Origin: an uncultured Geobacteraceae bacterium
GTDB taxonomy: Bacteria; Desulfobacterota; Desulfuromonadia; Geobacterales; Pseudopelobacteraceae
Assembly: GCA_903862245.1 (NCBI GenBank)
Contig: CAIOXL010000027.1
Location: 1 to 49,084 of the forward strand
Length of the DNA stretch: 49,084 nt
Reading direction: 5' to 3'
Shown: positions 48,347 to 49,084 of the stretch, one piece after another
How the letters are laid out: the number at the start of each line of letters is the position of its first letter
Numbering within the stretch: position 1 is the stretch's first letter
The notes under the pieces: generated by a model
What the model was told of the DNA's origin: nothing
What the model saw: only the letters and a program-made list of their open reading frames with translations
Database searches by the model: none
Translations under genes and position numbers: made by a program

Positions 48347-48982
48347 TCATTTGGGCCTGGCCGGAACCACGAGGGGAATAAAATCAACGTTAACCACCCG
48401 GGGATCGCGGGACAGCGCGGTATATTCGGCGCCAATGTTCGCGGCATCGACGGCGATATCGCCATGCAGGATATTGACAAAGAGTCGTTTGGCACGGCTC
48501 CGTTCAGCAATGAAGGATTCGTAGTTTCCCCCCTCCTTCAGCACAAAGCGCAAAGAGGACTGGCGGTAGGCGAGTTGGCCGCTCACCTCGTCACGCAGCA
48601 CCAGGACGGTCTGCTTTCCCGTGTCGTTAACAACGTCGTTGGTTCCAAGTATTTTCCATTCTCGATCGCCGATCAGGATTCCAGGCAGTTGCGGCAACGG
48701 CCGGGTCAGGTTGGGCATGGGCCACGGGGCTTGACTGGCGGCCGGTGAGGTTTTCGCCGGTGTGGTCGGTGGTGCCTGGGCTGTTACTTCCGACTTCAAC
48801 GGCGCATTGGCAGACTCACCTCCGGTGCTCCCCTGGGGGGCTGGTGCTGCTGGGGAGCCCCCTGATTGTACATTCTGGCTCTCTCCTCCGGGTGGCGGTT
48901 TTGCGGGTAGAACATTCAGGAGGCGCCAGAGCACAACAATACCCAGCACAATGCCGAGAAGTATCACGAGTGATTTTTTCAT
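48347..48982 (-). CDS. Membrane-anchored protein with propeptide-like C-terminal domain
   Basis: 211 residues. One N-terminal membrane helix (LVILLGIVLGIVVLWRLL), a Pro/Ala/Ser/Gly linker (~25-95), then a compact domain (~100-205). Its predicted order is strand (QLAYRQSSLRFVL), helix (NYESFIAER), strands (RLFVNILHGDIAVDA), helix (NIGAEYTALSR), strand (VVNVDFIPLVV). This beta-alpha-beta-beta-alpha-beta plan is that of subtilisin propeptides and of the external chaperone ORF2 of Aeromonas serine protease. That reading is inference from pattern only. The start is weakly supported by GAGCG; the gene lies ten bases after the truncated gene at the edge. Confidence 0.6.
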   Translation of the reverse strand: MKKSLVILLGIVLGIVVLWRLLNVLPAKPPPGGESQNVQSGGSPAAPAPQGSTGGESANAPLKSEVTAQAPPTTPAKTSPAASQAPWPMPNLTRPLPQLPGILIGDREWKILGTNDVVNDTGKQTVLVLRDEVSGQLAYRQSSLRFVLKEGGNYESFIAERSRAKRLFVNILHGDIAVDAANIGAEYTALSRDPRVVNVDFIPLVVPARPK

Positions 48983-48992
48983 CGTGCGGCGC

Positions 48993-49084
48993 TCATATAC
49001 TGTACGATGTCAGGGTCGGCTTGAAGTCCAGGGTTTTCCCTGGGGCTCCGGATGCGCCGGAAAAGTCAATAACCTTGATTTCGT
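48993..49084 (-). CDS. C-terminal end of a gene cut by the window edge
   Basis: The minus strand is open from the edge to a TGA at 48995-48993 and encodes about 29 residues ending KPTLTSYSI. VIDFSGASGAPGK is the only notable stretch. Too short to classify. It ends ten bases before the next minus-strand start, so both genes are probably co-transcribed. Confidence 0.45.
   Translation of the reverse strand, partial: EIKVIDFSGASGAPGKTLDFKPTLTSYSI

Overview
The window comes from a Gram-negative anaerobe of the Geobacter/Desulfuromonadales type. This rests on gene content and order: recA-pilT-recX-alaS, argB-D-F-G-(x)-argH, a split atpZ-I-B-E cluster next to hemL, and a complete 14-gene nuoA-N operon whose NuoF carries extra ferredoxin modules. 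The assignment is inferred from synteny and protein style, not from a database search. Genes are dense, starts often overlap the preceding stop, and no gap longer than about 260 bases lacks a gene. I saw no rRNA, tRNA, CRISPR array, insertion sequence or prophage.

Layout. 1-2.7 kb: a WbuC-type cupin, an exported SH3-like protein, and an AlaA-like aminotransferase preceded by a possible alanine attenuator (alanine-rich mini-ORF, hairpin, strong terminator). 2.7-6.0 kb: tatA, an outer-membrane-style DUF3187 protein, and a leuD/leuC-like dehydratase pair on the minus strand. 6.2-10.2 kb: larB-larC-cinA-mutM, tightly overlapped. 10.4-15.7 kb: recA, a PilT/PilU-like ATPase, recX, alaS. 16-23.3 kb: an arginine operon (argB, argD, argF, argG, a Nudix hydrolase, an uncharacterised protein with a nitrilase-like Glu-Lys-Cys set, argH). 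23.3-25.6 kb: an ExeA/GspA-like ATPase, a GspB-like protein and a lipoprotein. 25.7-28.7 kb, minus strand: hemL, atpZ, atpI-like, atpB, atpE. 29-44.1 kb: nuoABCDEFGHIJKLMN, one transcript by layout, with a promoter and dyad in front and a terminator behind. 44.2-46.5 kb: prmC, hpt, a DUF309 protein, a gamma-glutamylcyclotransferase-like protein. 46.6-49.1 kb: poorly characterised exported proteins, apparently more AT-rich, including a membrane-anchored protein whose C-terminal half looks like a protease-propeptide/chaperone fold, and the end of a gene cut by the right edge.

How the genes work together. Most of the window is housekeeping metabolism: proton-pumping NADH dehydrogenase, the membrane sector of ATP synthase, the later arginine steps, tetrapyrrole precursor synthesis, DNA repair. 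The points most worth following are (1) the alanine-rich leader in front of the alaA-like gene; (2) larB-larC-cinA, where CinA's known product NaMN leads to NaAD, the substrate of LarB; (3) the nitrilase-like protein plus Nudix enzyme built into the arginine operon; (4) an ATP synthase c subunit carrying most of the Na+-binding residues; and (5) NuoF lacking one expected cluster cysteine.
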